Source of the DNA: CAKZLS01 sp963771545
GTDB taxonomy: Bacteria; Pseudomonadota; Alphaproteobacteria; Rhodospirillales; Defluviicoccaceae
Reading direction: 5' to 3'
DNA length: 64,000 bases
NCBI GenBank assembly: GCA_963771545.1
Contig: CAVYTX010000003.1
Location: 558,001-622,000, forward strand
Within the stretch, counting starts at the first letter, position 1, and each line of letters opens with the position of its first letter. Made by a program: the position numbers and the translations under genes. Under the pieces are notes generated by a model that was given only the letters and a program-made list of their open reading frames with translations, made no database searches and was not told where the DNA came from. Positions 44,700 through 54,268 of the stretch are shown piece after piece.

Positions 44700-46604
44700 A
44701 TGTGCGGTTTCGTGTTCATCTACGCCAAGTGCGAGGGCGCCCTCCCCGGCGAGCGCACGCTCGCGGCCATGGACCGCGCGCTCGCCCACCGGGGCCCGGA
44801 CGAGCATGGCTCGAAAACCCTCGACCGGGCGATGATGGCCCACCGGCGGCTGCGGGTCATCGACCTCACCGGCGGCCAGCAGCCCATGGCCGGCCCCGAC
44901 GGCCAGGTGTGGATCGTCTTCAACGGCGAGATCTACAATTACCGCGATGTGCTGGCCGACCTCCGCGCCCTCGGCCATTCCATCGCCGGCGCGTCCGATA
45001 CGGAGGTGCTGCTTACGGCTTATCTGGAGTGGGGCGACGACTGTGTGCATCGCCTCAATGGCATGTTCGCGTTCGTGATTTATGACGGGCGCACGGACCG
45101 GGTCTTCGCGGCGCGCGACCGGTTCGGCGAAAAGCCGCTCTATGTCCATGAAACCGGCGACCTCGTCACGTTCGCGTCGGAACTGAAGGCGCTCGTTGCG
45201 GCCAACATCTTCGACAAGCGGATCGATCCGGTCGCGCTCTACGGCTATTTCGCCACCACCTACGTCATCGGCCCCCGCACCATCTTCAAGGATGTCTCGA
45301 GGCTCCAGCCCGGGAATGCGCTCTCGGTCGCGAACGGGACTCTCACGACCTGGCCCTATTGGAAACCGCCGCGCCCCTCGGCGGGGATCGACGACGAAGC
45401 CGAGGCCATCGAGCGGACCCGCGATCTGCTGCGCGACGCGGTGCGGCTGCGCCTGGTCAGCGACGTGCCCCTCGGGTTCTTCCTCAGCGGCGGCGTGGAT
45501 TCCAGCGCCATCGTCGCCATCGCCAGCGAGATCAGCGAGACGCGCTTGGACACCTTCGGTCTCGGCTTCGAGGAACGGATGTACGACGAGCGGCCGCACC
45601 AGCGGTATGTGGCCGAGCGCTTCGGAACCCGCCATCATGAGCTCGTCCTCCGGCCCCGAGGCGTCGACGTCATCGAGCGGATGGCCTGGCACCTGGACGA
45701 GCCGTTCGCCGACAGCGCGGCGCTGCCTGTCTGGTTTCTCGCGGAGGATGCGCGACGCTCGGTGACGGTGGCGCTCTCGGGCGACGGCGGCGACGAGTTG
45801 TTCGCCGGCTATGACACCTACCGGGGACACATCCTCAGCGACAGGCTCAAACGCGTTCCGGGTGTCATCCGCGCGGCGGCGGCGGCGTCCCTGCGGCGCC
45901 TCTCGGCCCGGGACGCCGGTGGCCAGGCGCGATATGACCGGCTGGCCCGGAATATACAAGACGTGGCCCTTCCGGCCCGCGCGCGGCTGCTGGGAAAGCG
46001 CCAGAAGGCATTTCGCCGCGATGCACTGCGCGAGATGTCGCCGTATCTCGCCGGCATCTGCTCGGAGGCCAGCGACCGGTTATTGTTCCCGCATCTGTTC
46101 GACGAGTCCCTAGAGCCGCTTGCGGCCCTGACCCTGACCCATCAGACCGCCAGTCTGCCGGACGACATGCTCGTCAAGATCGACCGCATGAGCATGGCGC
46201 ATTCGCTGGAGCTCCGGGCGCCGTTTCTCGACCATCGGCTCGCGGATTTGGCCAACCGCATCTCCTTCGGCGTGAAACTGCCGGGCGGGCGCACCAAATC
46301 CGTGCTGAAGAAGGCCATGACGCCGTACTTCCCAAAGGAGTTCCTGTGGCGGCGCAAGCAGGGCCTGGACGTTCCGCTCGCCCACTGGTTCAAGGACGAT
46401 CTCGACGGCTTCGCCCGGGACCAGATCTTTCGCAAGGACGCCGTCTTGCCCCGGCTGTTCGACCGGACGGCGCTGGAGGGGTTGCTGGGCCGGCACGGCG
46501 CGCTAACGCGCGACCGGAGCACGCAAGTCTGGACGCTGTTGATGTTCGAAGTGTGGTGCCGGGCGTACGATATTTCCTGGGAAGCGTTTGAACAGGAGCC
46601 GTAA
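44700..46604 (+). CDS. asnB: Asparagine synthetase, glutamine-hydrolysing
   Basis: The 634-residue protein starts MCGFVFIYAK, with Cys2 as the N-terminal glutaminase nucleophile after Met removal. It has RGPDEHG, the glutaminase motif FNGEIYNYRDV, and the ATP-pyrophosphatase P-loop LSGGVDSSAIVA (about 261-272), ending with a helical synthetase domain. It forms asparagine from aspartate, ATP and glutamine. Copies beside glycosyltransferases often amidate sugars or act in polysaccharide loci, so the substrate may not be free aspartate. The dinB ATG follows directly after its TAA. Confidence 0.93.
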   Translation: MCGFVFIYAKCEGALPGERTLAAMDRALAHRGPDEHGSKTLDRAMMAHRRLRVIDLTGGQQPMAGPDGQVWIVFNGEIYNYRDVLADLRALGHSIAGASDTEVLLTAYLEWGDDCVHRLNGMFAFVIYDGRTDRVFAARDRFGEKPLYVHETGDLVTFASELKALVAANIFDKRIDPVALYGYFATTYVIGPRTIFKDVSRLQPGNALSVANGTLTTWPYWKPPRPSAGIDDEAEAIERTRDLLRDAVRLRLVSDVPLGFFLSGGVDSSAIVAIASEISETRLDTFGLGFEERMYDERPHQRYVAERFGTRHHELVLRPRGVDVIERMAWHLDEPFADSAALPVWFLAEDARRSVTVALSGDGGDELFAGYDTYRGHILSDRLKRVPGVIRAAAAASLRRLSARDAGGQARYDRLARNIQDVALPARARLLGKRQKAFRRDALREMSPYLAGICSEASDRLLFPHLFDESLEPLAALTLTHQTASLPDDMLVKIDRMSMAHSLELRAPFLDHRLADLANRISFGVKLPGGRTKSVLKKAMTPYFPKEFLWRRKQGLDVPLAHWFKDDLDGFARDQIFRKDAVLPRLFDRTALEGLLGRHGALTRDRSTQVWTLLMFEVWCRAYDISWEAFEQEP

Positions 46605-47777
46605 ATGGTCGCCGCATTGTGCCGCGATTGCGGGGAGATGTTCGAAGCGGGACCGGCCGACTGCCCGCGCTGTGGATCGGCGCGCGTGGTGGCGCACGCC
46701 GAACTGACCGAGCTTTCCATCGCCCACATCGACTGCGACGCCTTCTACGCCGCGGTGGAGAAGCGCGACAATCCGGCGCTCGCGGACAAGCCGGTGATCG
46801 TCGGCCATCCCGGGGGCCGGGGCGTGGTCACGACGGCATGCTATGTCGCCCGCCGGTTCGGGCCGCGCTCCGCCATGCCCATGTTCAAGGCGCTCGAACT
46901 CTGTCCCAGCGCCGTGGTGGTCCCGCCCGACATGGCCAAATACAAGCGGGTCGGATATCAAATCCGCGAGATTTTCCTGAGCGCCACGCCCATCGTCGAG
47001 CCGGTCTCGCTGGACGAGGCGTATTTGGACCTCTCGCCCGGCGCGCGGCTCCAGGACCGTCCCGCCGTCGCGATCCTGGCGGCGATGATGTCTCGGATCG
47101 AGCGCGAGGTGGGCATCACCGCGTCGGTGGGCCTCGGCGCCAACAAGTTCCTCGCCAAGTTGGCCTCGGACCTGGAGAAACCGCGCGGCTTTTCGGTGAT
47201 CGGCCGGGGCGAGGCCAGGACGTTTCTCCAATCCCTGCCGGTGCGCAAGATCATGGGCGTCGGACCCGCCACCGCCGCGCGCATGGAAAAACTGGGCATC
47301 GAAACCATCGGCCAGCTTCAGGAACTGCCGGAGGCGGAGGCGGTGGCGCGGTTCGGGCGGTTCGGCCGGCGGCTGGCCGGTTTCGCGCGCGGAGAGGACG
47401 ACCGCGAGCTTGTTCCGGATCGGCCGACCAAGAGCGTCTCCGCCGAAACCACGTTCGCCGCCGACATCCGCGACCCCGGGCGCATTCTCGACGAACTCCG
47501 CCCCCTCTGCGAGCGGGTGGCCAACCGTCTCCAGCGCGGCAACTTGGCCGGCTGGACCGTGGTGCTCAAGCTCAAGACCGGCGACTTCCGGATCCTGACC
47601 CGCAATCATCGCCTCTCCGATCCCACCGGGCGGGCCGACGTGATCTTTCGCCACGCCGTTCCCCTGGTCACCCGCGAAGCCGACGGCCGGCCGTTCCGGC
47701 TCGTGGGCGTGGGCGTCACCGACCTGTGCCCGCCCGACAACGCCGACCCGCCGGGTCTGTTCGACGGGGTTGATTGA
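46605..47777 (+). CDS. dinB: DNA polymerase IV with N-terminal zinc ribbon
   Basis: The 390-residue Y-family translesion polymerase has the metal-binding motifs HIDCDAFYAAVE (about 42-53) and SLDEAYLDLS (about 136-145). The thumb helix-hairpin-helix is KIMGVGPATAARMEKLGIET, followed by a little-finger domain. Before the polymerase a zinc ribbon, LCRDCGEMF...DCPRCGS (Cys6, 9, 20, 23), is present, as in many alphaproteobacterial DinB proteins. The start ATG directly abuts the asnB stop (TAAATG). I see no LexA box because the gene is inside an operon. The C-terminus is short and lacks a clear QxxLF beta-clamp peptide, though DNADPPGLFDGVD might serve. Confidence 0.93.
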   Translation: MVAALCRDCGEMFEAGPADCPRCGSARVVAHAELTELSIAHIDCDAFYAAVEKRDNPALADKPVIVGHPGGRGVVTTACYVARRFGPRSAMPMFKALELCPSAVVVPPDMAKYKRVGYQIREIFLSATPIVEPVSLDEAYLDLSPGARLQDRPAVAILAAMMSRIEREVGITASVGLGANKFLAKLASDLEKPRGFSVIGRGEARTFLQSLPVRKIMGVGPATAARMEKLGIETIGQLQELPEAEAVARFGRFGRRLAGFARGEDDRELVPDRPTKSVSAETTFAADIRDPGRILDELRPLCERVANRLQRGNLAGWTVVLKLKTGDFRILTRNHRLSDPTGRADVIFRHAVPLVTREADGRPFRLVGVGVTDLCPPDNADPPGLFDGVD

Positions 47778-47787
47778 TTACCCGCCG

Positions 47788-48936
47788 TCAGCCCGGCAGG
47801 CCGTCGATCCGGGGTTTCGTTAGGATTGGCCAGTACACGACTGAAAAGACCCCATAACCGAGAAACCACAGCACACCGGCGAGGAGAACGCTGCCGTCGA
47901 ATGGAACGAACACCCTCACGATGGCGGCGGCGATGACGAGACCATAGGCGAACACGGTCCAGGGCGAGGGCTCGAGGGGGCGGCCGGAGTGACCCAACGC
48001 GGCCCGCGAAGCGACCGCCATGATCATGACGCCGATCGCCCCGGCTGTCAGGGCGTGCAGGGCCGACGATGGATGGATCGGCGCCCCGAGATCGGCGAGG
48101 CCGTTCAGAGACAGGCCCAGCGGCACCCAGACATAACCGGCATTCAGAATCCACACGAGCGGCAGGCGTCGTGTTCGCCACGTTTGCCAGCCGAACATCC
48201 GCGCGAGCAGGATGATCGCCGCGACGAGCGACGCCACGCCGGCCGTGGCGCTTCGCGGCAGCAGCAGTTCCAAGGCGACGACCAAGATGACGGACGGCAC
48301 GGCCAGCGTGTCCAGGACCGGCGGCGTGCGGCAGGTGATCTGGGGGCCGTACTTCATGCGGAGCGCGTTCTGGGTGAACGCGGGAATGATCCGTCCGCCG
48401 ATCAGGGCGATGAGCGCGACGATCGTCAGCGTCGACACGCGGAGCGCCAGGCTCGGATCATGGAAATGGAACAGGGCGTTGAACCCGGCCAGCACGAGGA
48501 GGATGCCCGCGACCTGATAGTTCCGCGTATTGCGCGCGCGGACGATGTCGGCGAGGATGAACGCCGCCAATACGGGGAGAAACAGGAGATCGAGGAAAAC
48601 GGCTTCTCCGGTCCACATCGATAGCCTTCCGGCCAGCCAAAGGGCGATGAGCAGCGCGAGCGGCCACCCCCTGATCCCCGAGCTGTTGGTCCACTTGGGA
48701 ACGGCCGCCATCAGAAAGCCGGCAATTGCGGCCACCGCGAAGCCGAAGATCATCTCGTGACCATGCCAGGTCGCGGAAAGCGGCAGATGGCCGAAATAGG
48801 CGGCCAGCCACAGCGGGATCGCCGCGGCGCCATAGAGCCCCGCCATCAAGGAAAACGGCCGGTGACCGGAGGCCAGCAGAACCGGTCCTCGAAAGACGGC
48901 ATTCGGTTCTTCAACGTTCAAGAGTACTTTGGGCAT
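47788..48936 (-). CDS. nnrS: NnrS family haem/copper membrane protein
   Basis: The 382-residue protein has about twelve hydrophobic helices and the NnrS motifs RPFSLMAGLYGAAAIPLW near the start, HGHEMIFGFAVAAIAGFLMA (about 58-77) with conserved His residues, and GRIIPAFTQNAL. NnrS proteins help cells tolerate nitric oxide by limiting damage to iron-sulfur proteins. Its start lies 63-91 bases from the NsrR-type operator and it is divergent from norZ, so both are likely de-repressed by NO. Confidence 0.94.
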   Translation of the reverse strand: MPKVLLNVEEPNAVFRGPVLLASGHRPFSLMAGLYGAAAIPLWLAAYFGHLPLSATWHGHEMIFGFAVAAIAGFLMAAVPKWTNSSGIRGWPLALLIALWLAGRLSMWTGEAVFLDLLFLPVLAAFILADIVRARNTRNYQVAGILLVLAGFNALFHFHDPSLALRVSTLTIVALIALIGGRIIPAFTQNALRMKYGPQITCRTPPVLDTLAVPSVILVVALELLLPRSATAGVASLVAAIILLARMFGWQTWRTRRLPLVWILNAGYVWVPLGLSLNGLADLGAPIHPSSALHALTAGAIGVMIMAVASRAALGHSGRPLEPSPWTVFAYGLVIAAAIVRVFVPFDGSVLLAGVLWFLGYGVFSVVYWPILTKPRIDGLPG

Positions 48937-48963
48937 TTCTACAATCTTCGAGCCAGAATTTTC

Positions 48964-49027
48964 GCTATGCGTGCAACTCGCATCTTGTGCTTGCGCCCAT
49001 AAAGATGTATGCGATATGCATCTTTAT
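48964..49027. promoter_or_regulatory. NsrR-type operators between nnrS and norZ
   Basis: The strong site is an inverted repeat: ATAAAGATGTAT (48999-49010), five bases, ATGCATCTTTAT (49016-49027), with a single arm mismatch. It agrees closely with the NsrR consensus AAGATGYA-N7-TGCATCTT. A weaker, half-conserved site with CGCATCTT lies at 48964-48986. With nsrR itself nearby (52636-53151), regulation by NO-sensing NsrR is well supported. The binding itself is inferred. Confidence 0.85.
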
Positions 49028-49191
49028 GGCAAGCCCGTCCCGGTGCGGCCCTGGTATGGTTTCGCCACGGGCTAACATGGGTTAAGGCGGAGCGGGGTCA
49101 ATGGCTTGCAGACTGCGGGCGGCAAGGAGTATTCTCGCGCACTCCGATCCGCCCAAGTTTCCTGCTGCCCACAATTAGCGGAGGGTTTGGG

Positions 49192-51480
49192 ATGCATAAC
49201 ATCCGTCGTCTTTGGATCATACTCGCCACCGTCGTCGTCGTCTCGTTCGTCATTCTCGGCTTCGTCGGCCAGCGCATCTATGTGCATAGGCCGCCCGTGC
49301 CATCCGCGGTGGTGACCGAGGGCGGCGAAACGCTCTTTACCGTGGAGGACATTCAGCGCGGCCGGCAGGTGTGGCAGTCGATGGGCGGCCAGCAGCTCGG
49401 CTCGATTTGGGGGCACGGCGCTTATTTGACGCCGGATTGGTCGGCGGACTGGTTGCATCGCGAGCTGGTGTACATGCTCGATCACTGGGCCGAGCGTGAC
49501 TACGGCAGCCAATTCGACGACTTGACCGGGGAGCGGCAGGCGGCCCTGAAGGAGCGATTGAGCGAGCAAGTCCGCAACAACCGCGTCGATCCCGAGACTG
49601 GTGTGCTGACGGTCTCCGCCGAGCGCGCCGCCGCGATCCGCGACAATCAGGCATTCTACGAGGGTCTGTTCGGTTCGGCGCCGGAACTGTCAGAATTGCG
49701 CGAAAACTACGCCATGCCCGAAAACCCGATCCCGGATGGGTCGCGGCGCGCGGCGCTGACGACGTTTTTCTTCTGGGCGTCGTGGGCGACGGCGACCGAG
49801 CGGCCGGATATCGACGCCACCTACACCATGAACTGGCCGCACGAGCCGCTCATCGGCAATCTTCCGACGACCGACGCGGTGGTGTGGTCGGTGGCCTCGT
49901 TCATCGCCATGATCGGGGCGATCGGGCTTCTTGTCTGGTATCAGGCGGCCCAAATCGCCAACGAGCCGCATACGGCGCCGCCGGCCAGCGATCCCTTGGA
50001 GACACTGCGTCCGACCCGCTCGATGCTGGCCGTGCGCAAATACTTCGCCGTCGTGATGCTGCTGTTCCTCGCCCAGATCGGGCTCGGCACCATAACCGCG
50101 CACTACACGGTGGAGGGACAGGAATTCTACGGCTTCCCGTTGGCCGAGTGGCTGCCGTACGCGGTGACCCGCACATGGCACACCCAGATCGCGATCTTCT
50201 GGATCGCCACCGCCTGGCTCGCCACGGGGCTTTACATCGCGCCCGCCATCTCGGGCCACGAACCGCGGTGGCAGACGCTCGGCGTCAATGTGCTGTTCGG
50301 CGCGCTGCTGATCGTGGTCGTGGGGTCGCTGGCGGGCGAATGGCTGGGCGTTCAGCAGAAACTGGGTCTCGACACGAACTTCTGGTTCGGTCACCAGGGT
50401 TATGAATACATCGACTTGGGGCGGTTTTGGCAGATCCTGCTGTTCGTGGGCCTGCTTCTGTGGTTGCTGCTGGTCGGCCGGGCGCTATGGCCGGCCCTGC
50501 GCAAGCCCGGTGACAGCCAGCCGCTGATCGCCGCCGTGTTCGTCTCCACCATCGCGATCGCCCTATTCTACGCGGCCGGGCTGGCCTGGGGCAAGCACAC
50601 CCATCTGTCGATGATCGAATACTGGCGCTGGTGGGTCGTCCACCTGTGGGTGGAAGGATTCTTCGAGGTGTTCGCCACCGCCGTCATCGCGGTGATATTC
50701 ATGAAACTCGGTCTGGTCCGGCCGAAGATCGCGTCGTCGGCGGTATTGGTCTCGACCATCATTTTCCTGTCCGGCGGTATCATCGGCACGCTGCATCATC
50801 TCTACTGGTCGGGCGGGCCGCCTTCGGTGATGGCTTGGGGCGCCGTGGTCTCGGCGCTGGAGGTGGTGCCGCTCGTGCTGCTCGGTCTGGAGGGCTACCA
50901 CAACTATACCATGACTAAATCGGCGAAATGGGTGCGCGTTTACCGCTGGCCGATCCTGTTCCTCGTCGCCGTCGCGTTCTGGAACATGTTGGGCGCCGGG
51001 GTCTTCGGGTTCCTCGTGAACCCGCCGATCTCGCTCTACTACATCCAGGGTCTGAATACGACGGCGGTGCACGCTCACGCCGCCCTGTTCGGCGTCTACG
51101 GCATGCTCGGTATCGGCCTGATGCTGTTCTGCCTGCGCGGGCTCACGGTCCGCGCGGCGTGGGATGACCGATTTCTGAAGTGGGGGTTCTGGGGCCTGAA
51201 TATCGGACTGGCGATGATGATATTCCTGTCGCTGCTGCCGATCGGCGCCATCCAGGGCTGGGCGTCCGTCTCCGAGGGGTTGTGGTACGCGCGGTCGGTC
51301 GAGGTGGTGCAGTCACCGCTCGTGCGCACCCTGGTGTGGATGCGGGTGCCGGGCGATATCGTCTTCGGGCTGGGCGCGCTGTTGATCGCTCTGTTCCTGT
51401 TCAAGCTCTGGTGGGGCAGTCTCGGGCGCGTACCGCTCACGACGGGCGGCAAGGGTGAGTCGCCCCTGGCGGCGGAATAA
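49192..51480 (+). CDS. norZ: Quinol-dependent nitric oxide reductase (qNor)
   Basis: The 762-residue single-subunit enzyme reduces 2 NO to N2O at the inner membrane using quinol. The N-terminal helix (LWIILATVVVVSFVILGFVG) and a periplasmic cytochrome c-like domain without haem (SMGGQQLGSIWGHGAYLTPD...LHRE) precede the haem-copper oxidase-like core of about a dozen helices. Core His motifs include RTWHTQIAIFWI, EYWRWWVVHLWVEGFFEVFA, GTLHHLYWSG and TAVHAHAALFGVYG. The start ATG 49192 has GGAGGG seven bases upstream; earlier in-frame codons read through the operator. It is followed 15 bases later by a P450 gene in the same operon. Confidence 0.96.
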   Translation: MHNIRRLWIILATVVVVSFVILGFVGQRIYVHRPPVPSAVVTEGGETLFTVEDIQRGRQVWQSMGGQQLGSIWGHGAYLTPDWSADWLHRELVYMLDHWAERDYGSQFDDLTGERQAALKERLSEQVRNNRVDPETGVLTVSAERAAAIRDNQAFYEGLFGSAPELSELRENYAMPENPIPDGSRRAALTTFFFWASWATATERPDIDATYTMNWPHEPLIGNLPTTDAVVWSVASFIAMIGAIGLLVWYQAAQIANEPHTAPPASDPLETLRPTRSMLAVRKYFAVVMLLFLAQIGLGTITAHYTVEGQEFYGFPLAEWLPYAVTRTWHTQIAIFWIATAWLATGLYIAPAISGHEPRWQTLGVNVLFGALLIVVVGSLAGEWLGVQQKLGLDTNFWFGHQGYEYIDLGRFWQILLFVGLLLWLLLVGRALWPALRKPGDSQPLIAAVFVSTIAIALFYAAGLAWGKHTHLSMIEYWRWWVVHLWVEGFFEVFATAVIAVIFMKLGLVRPKIASSAVLVSTIIFLSGGIIGTLHHLYWSGGPPSVMAWGAVVSALEVVPLVLLGLEGYHNYTMTKSAKWVRVYRWPILFLVAVAFWNMLGAGVFGFLVNPPISLYYIQGLNTTAVHAHAALFGVYGMLGIGLMLFCLRGLTVRAAWDDRFLKWGFWGLNIGLAMMIFLSLLPIGAIQGWASVSEGLWYARSVEVVQSPLVRTLVWMRVPGDIVFGLGALLIALFLFKLWWGSLGRVPLTTGGKGESPLAAE

Positions 51481-51495
51481 GCATAAGGAGCGTTC

Positions 51496-52650
51496 ATGAC
51501 CGATTCGCCCAAGCCGGATTGGGATCCGAGGTCGGAGACCGTCCTTCGCGATCAACGCGCCGCCTACGACCGGATGCGCGAGCGGTGCCCGGTCGCGTAC
51601 AGCGAGTACCTGCAATGGTCTGTGTTCCGGCACGAGGATGTCGTCCGTGCGTTGAACGATCCCGAGACGTTCAGCAACGCGGCGTCCACGCATCTTTCCG
51701 TGCCGAACGGGATGGATCCGCCGGAGCATACCGAGTACCGCCGGATCATCGAACCGTATTTCGAGCCCGAACGGATGGAGGCGTTCGAGCCGGTTTGCCG
51801 GGAGATCGCCGCGGACCTGACGCAATCGCTGCTGGAGCGCGACGATGTGGAGTTCATCGCCGACTTCGCCCAGCCGTTCGCGGCGCGGGTCCAACGCGCC
51901 TTTCTCGGTTGGCCGCCGGGCATGCACGAGCGGCTGCGCCGGTGGACCCGGAGGAACCAAGAGGCGACGCTTGCCCAGGATCGGACGGTCATGGCCGAGG
52001 TCGCCCGCAAGTTCGAGGCGTATGTCGATGAAATGTTGCGTGGCCGGCGCGAAGCCGGCGCGCAGGCACGCGATGACGTCACCGCCAGCTTGATGCGCGC
52101 CCGCGTGCACGGCCGGCCATTGCGCGACGAAGAAATCACCAGCATTCTGCGCAACTGGACCGTCGGTGAAATCGGCACGATTTCGGCGGCCATGGGAATC
52201 CTGGTTGATTTCGCCGCCAACCACACCGATGCGCAGCGGCAATTACGCGGACAACCGTCCTTGCTGCCCAACGCAATCGAAGAAATTCTGCGCGTTCATG
52301 GCCCGCTGGCGGCCAACCGCCGTATCACCACCCGGCCCGTGACGATTGCGGGACGCGAAATCAGCGCCGGCGAACGCGTCTCGTTGATTTGGATGTCCGC
52401 CAATCGCGACGCGGAGGTCTTCGAGGATGCGGAGACGGTTCGGCTGGATCGCGATCCGGCTGGCAATCTGCTATGGGGCGAGGGAATTCACGTCTGTCCC
52501 GGCGCTCCCCTGGCCCGCCTGGAGATGCGGGTCGCCATGGAGGAGCTTCTCGGCGGGACAACCCATATCGAACCGGGACCGGGCGAGCCGCCGGTCAAGG
52601 CGATGCACCCCGCCAGCGGTTTCGCCGTGTTGCCCCTAAGGATCCGATGA
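51496..52650 (+). CDS. Cytochrome P450 in the nitric oxide locus
   Basis: The 384-residue soluble P450 has the haem-binding loop GEGIHVCPGAPLARLEM (Cys334), the K-helix EEILR (about 262-266) pairing with Arg in NRRITTRP, and an I-helix reading WTVGEIGTISAAMG. AAGGAG precedes ATG 51496, 15 bases after norZ. It shares the NsrR-controlled operon, so it may act on NO (as fungal P450nor does) or repair or oxidise something under nitrosative stress. No redox partner is encoded nearby. The I-helix Thr is present in GEIGTI but the acid-alcohol pair is unusual. Substrate is unknown. Its 3' end overlaps nsrR by 15 bases, convergently. Confidence 0.9.
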   Translation: MTDSPKPDWDPRSETVLRDQRAAYDRMRERCPVAYSEYLQWSVFRHEDVVRALNDPETFSNAASTHLSVPNGMDPPEHTEYRRIIEPYFEPERMEAFEPVCREIAADLTQSLLERDDVEFIADFAQPFAARVQRAFLGWPPGMHERLRRWTRRNQEATLAQDRTVMAEVARKFEAYVDEMLRGRREAGAQARDDVTASLMRARVHGRPLRDEEITSILRNWTVGEIGTISAAMGILVDFAANHTDAQRQLRGQPSLLPNAIEEILRVHGPLAANRRITTRPVTIAGREISAGERVSLIWMSANRDAEVFEDAETVRLDRDPAGNLLWGEGIHVCPGAPLARLEMRVAMEELLGGTTHIEPGPGEPPVKAMHPASGFAVLPLRIR

Positions 52651-53151
52651 CCGCTTGTCCGAAACCGGCACGCTCGAGAGTTGAGTGCCATCGGGTTCGG
52701 CCGTGTTGACGTCACCGATATCGATGGGGAAGGCGCTCGCCAGTCCGGCGGCGGGCACCAGCAGATCTGCGAGAGTGTATCCGTCGAGTGTATCGAGAAA
52801 GCGATCCAACGCCTCTTCCAGGACGCTTTGAAGAACGCAAACCGTCACGATCCGGCACTGGCCTCCGGTATGGCGAAAACACTCCACCAGCGCCATGTCC
52901 GGCTCCATTCGGCGGACGATCTCGCCGACCGTGATCTCGTCGGGGCGCCGGCCGAGACGGAGTCCCCCGTTCTTTCCCCGAACGGTTTCGACGTAGCCGA
53001 GCTGGCCCAATTCATGTACCAGCTTCATCAAATGATTCTTGGAGATTCCATATTGTTCGGCGATCTCCTGAATGGTGGCGAGTTTCTCGCCGCGCAAGCC
53101 GAGGTACATCAGCACGCGAAGGGCATAGTCCGTATAGGCGGTCAGACGCAT
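52636..53151 (-). CDS. nsrR: Rrf2-family NO-sensing repressor NsrR
   Basis: The 171-residue winged-helix protein begins MRLTAYTDYALRVLMYLGLR, typical of Rrf2. The recognition helix is in ATIQEIAEQYGISKNHLMKL, and the iron-sulfur ligands are three Cys in ECFRHTGGQCRIVTVC (Cys91, 99, 105), the NsrR pattern. NO destroys the cluster and releases DNA. ATG 53151 gives the standard start; the longer frame is rich in Arg and unlikely. AGATGTAT-type half sites near 53205-53230 suggest weak autoregulation. Confidence 0.92.
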   Translation of the reverse strand: MRLTAYTDYALRVLMYLGLRGEKLATIQEIAEQYGISKNHLMKLVHELGQLGYVETVRGKNGGLRLGRRPDEITVGEIVRRMEPDMALVECFRHTGGQCRIVTVCVLQSVLEEALDRFLDTLDGYTLADLLVPAAGLASAFPIDIGDVNTAEPDGTQLSSVPVSDKRSSDP

Positions 53152-53339
53152 TCGCAAATTCACTCGATGCAGACGCGAACGCATGGAGCGCACGCGGAGT
53201 CCTCGATACATATACGGACGATACATCTATTTGACCAGGCATCTTTCGTCGGCCCACGAAAGGCGAACACCCATTTGAGAGAGGTCCCGATAATCCCCGA
53301 TGTTATAGTGGTTATGGTTTTTTCATTCGGATTCCGGGC

Positions 53340-54191
53340 GTGAGCGAACCCAAGGTCAGCGTCGTCATTACGGCATACAATCGCCCCGGCTCTCTCGAGG
53401 CGGCGTTGAACAGCGCTCTCGGGCAGACTTACGGGAACTATGAGATCATCGTCGTGGACGATTGTTCGGAGACCGACATGTCGGGCGCCATCAAGTCACT
53501 CCCCGGCGGCATCCGCTATGTCCGTCAGAGCAAGAATGCCGGTCCGAGCGCCGCGCGCAATCGCGGTGTGGCGCTGGCGAGCGGCGACTACGTTGCGTTT
53601 CTCGACGACGATGACCAATGGCTGCCGAACAAATTGGAACGGCAGGTGGCGGCCATGGATGGCCACGAGGCCTGTCTCTGCGGGTTTACATTCCTCGAAC
53701 GCGACGGAAACCAGGTGCATCCCATCAACGTGGTTACCGGGGATTTCCTCCGGCGAGGCAATATCTTCTGTGGCGCCAGCGGGTTGATGGCCCGGCGGGA
53801 CGCGTTGGTGGCCTGTCCCTTCGACGGGGATCTGTCGAGCGGCGAGGAGTGGGATGTTTACGTGCGGATCTCGCAACGCGGGTCCATCGCTTATGTGCCG
53901 GAGCCTTTGTTCCTTTACCGGCTGGGAGCCCACGAGAGTATCACCACCCAGGCCCGGACCATGACCGTCCCGGATATCGGCGGTCGCCTCGCCCATATTC
54001 GCAAGAACCGGGACTGGCTCGGCGAAACCCGCTACAGGATTTTACTGGCGCGGAAAATATTGGAATACATCGGGGCCAAACCCAACAAATTCCAATTCCT
54101 CGTCTATGCCATCCGCCATGCCGGCCTGGGCGCGACCATGCACGTTCTGTGGAAAAAGGCGCTTCGGTCCCAAGATCCGCTGGCCACGTAG
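53340..54191 (+). CDS. Family 2 glycosyltransferase
   Basis: The 283-residue GT-A enzyme starts VSEPKVSVVITAYNRPGSLE, has the nucleotide-binding IIVVDDCSETDM, AGPSAARNRGVALASGDYVA and the DxD-type FLDDDDQWLPNKLE. It ends in a basic region. It adds a sugar from a nucleotide-sugar donor, likely during surface glycan assembly. The start is GTG 53340 with no strong upstream site. It stands alone, between nsrR and a dead ISL3-type element, and has a somewhat lower GC than the core genes. Confidence 0.88.
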   Translation: MSEPKVSVVITAYNRPGSLEAALNSALGQTYGNYEIIVVDDCSETDMSGAIKSLPGGIRYVRQSKNAGPSAARNRGVALASGDYVAFLDDDDQWLPNKLERQVAAMDGHEACLCGFTFLERDGNQVHPINVVTGDFLRRGNIFCGASGLMARRDALVACPFDGDLSSGEEWDVYVRISQRGSIAYVPEPLFLYRLGAHESITTQARTMTVPDIGGRLAHIRKNRDWLGETRYRILLARKILEYIGAKPNKFQFLVYAIRHAGLGATMHVLWKKALRSQDPLAT

Positions 54192-54268
54192 CGGCGGCGG
54201 CCGTGTGTTCGGTAGCCCCGCGCGCCGTATGGATCGAGCGCCGCTAGAAAAAACGGCTCTTCAACGTT

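Noticed and set aside
53205..53230. Full NsrR operator upstream of nsrR
   Set aside because: Only AGATGTAT-type half sites in direct orientation are present; the inverted arm is missing, so autoregulation is only weakly suggested.
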